From Streptomyces triculaminicus (lineage in GTDB: Bacteria > Actinomycetota > Actinomycetes > Streptomycetales > Streptomycetaceae), in assembly GCF_017349075.1 (NCBI RefSeq), contig NZ_JAFMOF010000002.1, forward strand, positions 930,001 to 994,000: DNA of 64,000 bases, in the 5' to 3' direction. The first letter of the stretch is position 1; every line of letters starts with the position of its first letter. Shown piece after piece: positions 62,565 to 64,000 of the stretch. The notes under the pieces were generated by a model, which had not been told where the DNA came from, made no database searches, and saw nothing but the letters and a program-made list of their open reading frames with translations. Both the position numbers and the translations under genes were made by a program.

Positions 62565-64000
62565 ATGACGGCAGCTCCCCCGCCCACCGACACCCACTGC
62601 CCGTACTGCTCGCTGCAGTGCGGCATGCGCCTGCGCCTCCTCGAGCGGCCCGCCCCGGGCGCCCCCGCCGTGGCGGTCGAGGAGCGCCCCGGCTTTCCCG
62701 TCAACCGGGGGGCGCTGTGCGGCAAGGGCGACAGCGCCGCCGAGGTCCTCGCCGACGCCGCCCGCCTGCACGCCCCGCTGGTGCGCGACCGCCGTACCGG
62801 CGCCCTGCGCGAGGCGAGCTGGACCGAGGCCCTCGACCGCGCCGCCGGGGGACTCGTCCGGGCCGCGGGGCGGTACGGGCGGGACGCGGTCGGCGTGTTC
62901 GGCGGCGGCGGCCTGACCAACGAGAAGGCCTACCTGCTCGGCAAGTTCGCGCGGGTTGCGCTGCGCACCGCCAACATCGACTACAACGGCCGCTTCTGCA
63001 TGTCCTCCGCGGCCGCCGCCCAGCGCAGGGCGTTCGGCCTGGACCGGGGACTGCCCTTCCCCCTCGCGGACGTCGCCCGCACCGGCTGTCTGATCCTGGT
63101 CGGCGGCAACCCGGCCGACACCATGCCGCCGGCCCTGCGGTACCTGCGCGAACAGCGGGAGTCCGGCGGGCACCTGATCGTCGTCGACCCCCGGCGCACC
63201 CGCACCGCCGACCTCGCCGACCTGCACCTGCGCCCCGCCCCCGGCACCGATCTCGCGCTCGCCCTGGGTCTGCTGCACCTCGTGATCGCCGAAGGGCACG
63301 TCGACGAGGCGTTCGTGGCGGAGCGCACCACCGGCTACGAGCGCGCCCGCGCGGCGGCCATGGCGCACTGGCCCGAACGCGTCGAGGGCATCACCGGCGT
63401 CCCCGTGGCGCACATGCGCCGGGCCGTGGAGCTGTTCTGCGGCGCCTCCTCCGGCATGGTGCTGACCGCGCGCGGCGGCGAACAGCACAGCAAGGGCGTC
63501 GACACCGTCGGCGCCTGGATCGACCTGTGCCTGGCCACCGGCCGGGCCGGCCGCCCGTACAGCGGCTACGGCTGCCTGACCGGGCAGGGCAACGGCCAGG
63601 GCGGCCGCGAACACGGCCAGAAGGCCGACCAGCTGCCCGGCTACCGCTCGATCGACGACCCCGCGGCCCGGGCCCACGTCGCCGGCGTCTGGGGCGTGGA
63701 CCCGGACGCCCTGCCGGGCCCGGGGCGCTCGGCGTACGAACTCCTCGACACCGCGGGCACCGACGACGGAATACGGGCCCTGCTCCTCATGGGCTCCAAC
63801 CCGGTCGTCTCCGCCCCCCACGCCACCCACGTCACCGAACGGCTGCGCGCCCTGGACCACCTCGTGGTGTGCGACGTCGTGCTGTCCGAGACCGCCCGGC
63901 TCGCCGACGTCGTCCTGCCCTCGGCGCAGTGGGCCGAGGAGGAGGGGACCATGACCAACCTCGAGGGCCGGGTGATCCTGCGCCGCGCGGCCCTGACCCG
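62565..64000 (+). CDS. nasA: Assimilatory nitrate reductase, catalytic subunit (partial)
   Basis: The first 478 residues of a molybdopterin oxidoreductase; the gene runs off the right edge. The N-terminal [4Fe-4S] motif is CPYCSLQCGM and GALCGKGD. Mo-bis-MGD-binding blocks follow: GGGGLTNEKAYLLGKFAR, IDYNGRFCMSSAA (Cys as Mo ligand), VGGNPADTMP, GQGNGQGGREHGQKADQLPG, and LMGSNPVVS. There is no twin-arginine signal, so it is cytoplasmic as expected for NasA. It starts at ATG 62565, divergent from nnaR and the siroheme chelatase. Confidence 0.92.
   Translation, partial: MTAAPPPTDTHCPYCSLQCGMRLRLLERPAPGAPAVAVEERPGFPVNRGALCGKGDSAAEVLADAARLHAPLVRDRRTGALREASWTEALDRAAGGLVRAAGRYGRDAVGVFGGGGLTNEKAYLLGKFARVALRTANIDYNGRFCMSSAAAAQRRAFGLDRGLPFPLADVARTGCLILVGGNPADTMPPALRYLREQRESGGHLIVVDPRRTRTADLADLHLRPAPGTDLALALGLLHLVIAEGHVDEAFVAERTTGYERARAAAMAHWPERVEGITGVPVAHMRRAVELFCGASSGMVLTARGGEQHSKGVDTVGAWIDLCLATGRAGRPYSGYGCLTGQGNGQGGREHGQKADQLPGYRSIDDPAARAHVAGVWGVDPDALPGPGRSAYELLDTAGTDDGIRALLLMGSNPVVSAPHATHVTERLRALDHLVVCDVVLSETARLADVVLPSAQWAEEEGTMTNLEGRVILRRAALT

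Overview
The window is very GC-rich, uses GTG starts freely, and has a gene repertoire that fits Streptomyces or a close relative: class III lanthipeptide synthetases, an NlpC/P60 hydrolase behind a c-di-AMP riboswitch, CbtAB, an ECF41 sigma factor, SpoIIE-type phosphatases and NnaR. It reads as a chromosome segment. No rRNA, tRNA, CRISPR, IS element or phage module was recognised.

Layout. 0.1-9 kb: a threonine/serine dehydratase; a three-gene oxidase cassette (small protein, GMC oxidoreductase, ferritin-like protein); a lipoprotein, a Ser/Thr kinase and a secreted-type esterase. 8.7-9.4 kb: internally deleted remnants of an ScfR-type regulator and a 3-hydroxyacyl-CoA dehydrogenase, which look like the two edges of a lost glyoxylate-shunt block. 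9.4-14.1 kb: a B12 section with two cobalamin riboswitches, one before metE and one before cbtBA. 14.1-19.2 kb: a glycosyltransferase/deacetylase pair, a 2OG-Fe(II) dioxygenase, an SRPBCC protein, a quinone oxidoreductase and an NlpC/P60 protein.

19.4-29.1 kb is the most striking region: a minus-strand cluster that matches in content the fungal galactosaminogalactan locus and bacterial Pel loci. It has an Agd3-like deacetylase, a PelF-like glycosyltransferase, a large membrane protein, nucleotide-sugar genes, and a spherulin-4 (GH135-like) domain next to a GH114 lipoprotein domain. I infer a partly deacetylated, GalNAc-rich exopolysaccharide. 36.1-45.5 kb is a second candidate system: a class III lanthipeptide locus with one 32-residue precursor, one intact LanKC, a second LanKC that has lost kinase and lyase residues, a radical SAM enzyme, and a divergent two-component pair.

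45.5-59.9 kb holds oxygenase, SDR, epimerase, regulator and peptidase genes, including an ECF41 sigma factor with an exact ECF41-type promoter in front of its carboxymuconolactone decarboxylase gene. 60-64 kb is nitrate assimilation: NnaR and a CbiX-like chelatase run divergently from a nitrate reductase gene that leaves the window.

Data-quality caution. Several genes (GMC oxidoreductase, glycosyltransferase at 14.1 kb, quinone oxidoreductase, epimerase at 48.2 kb, alpha/beta hydrolase at 51.4 kb, and possibly the LanKC2 tail and the spherulin/GH114 junction) are broken by shifts that all behave as a single missing base, usually in a G/C run. This points to systematic sequencing deletions, so these may be intact genes in the organism.
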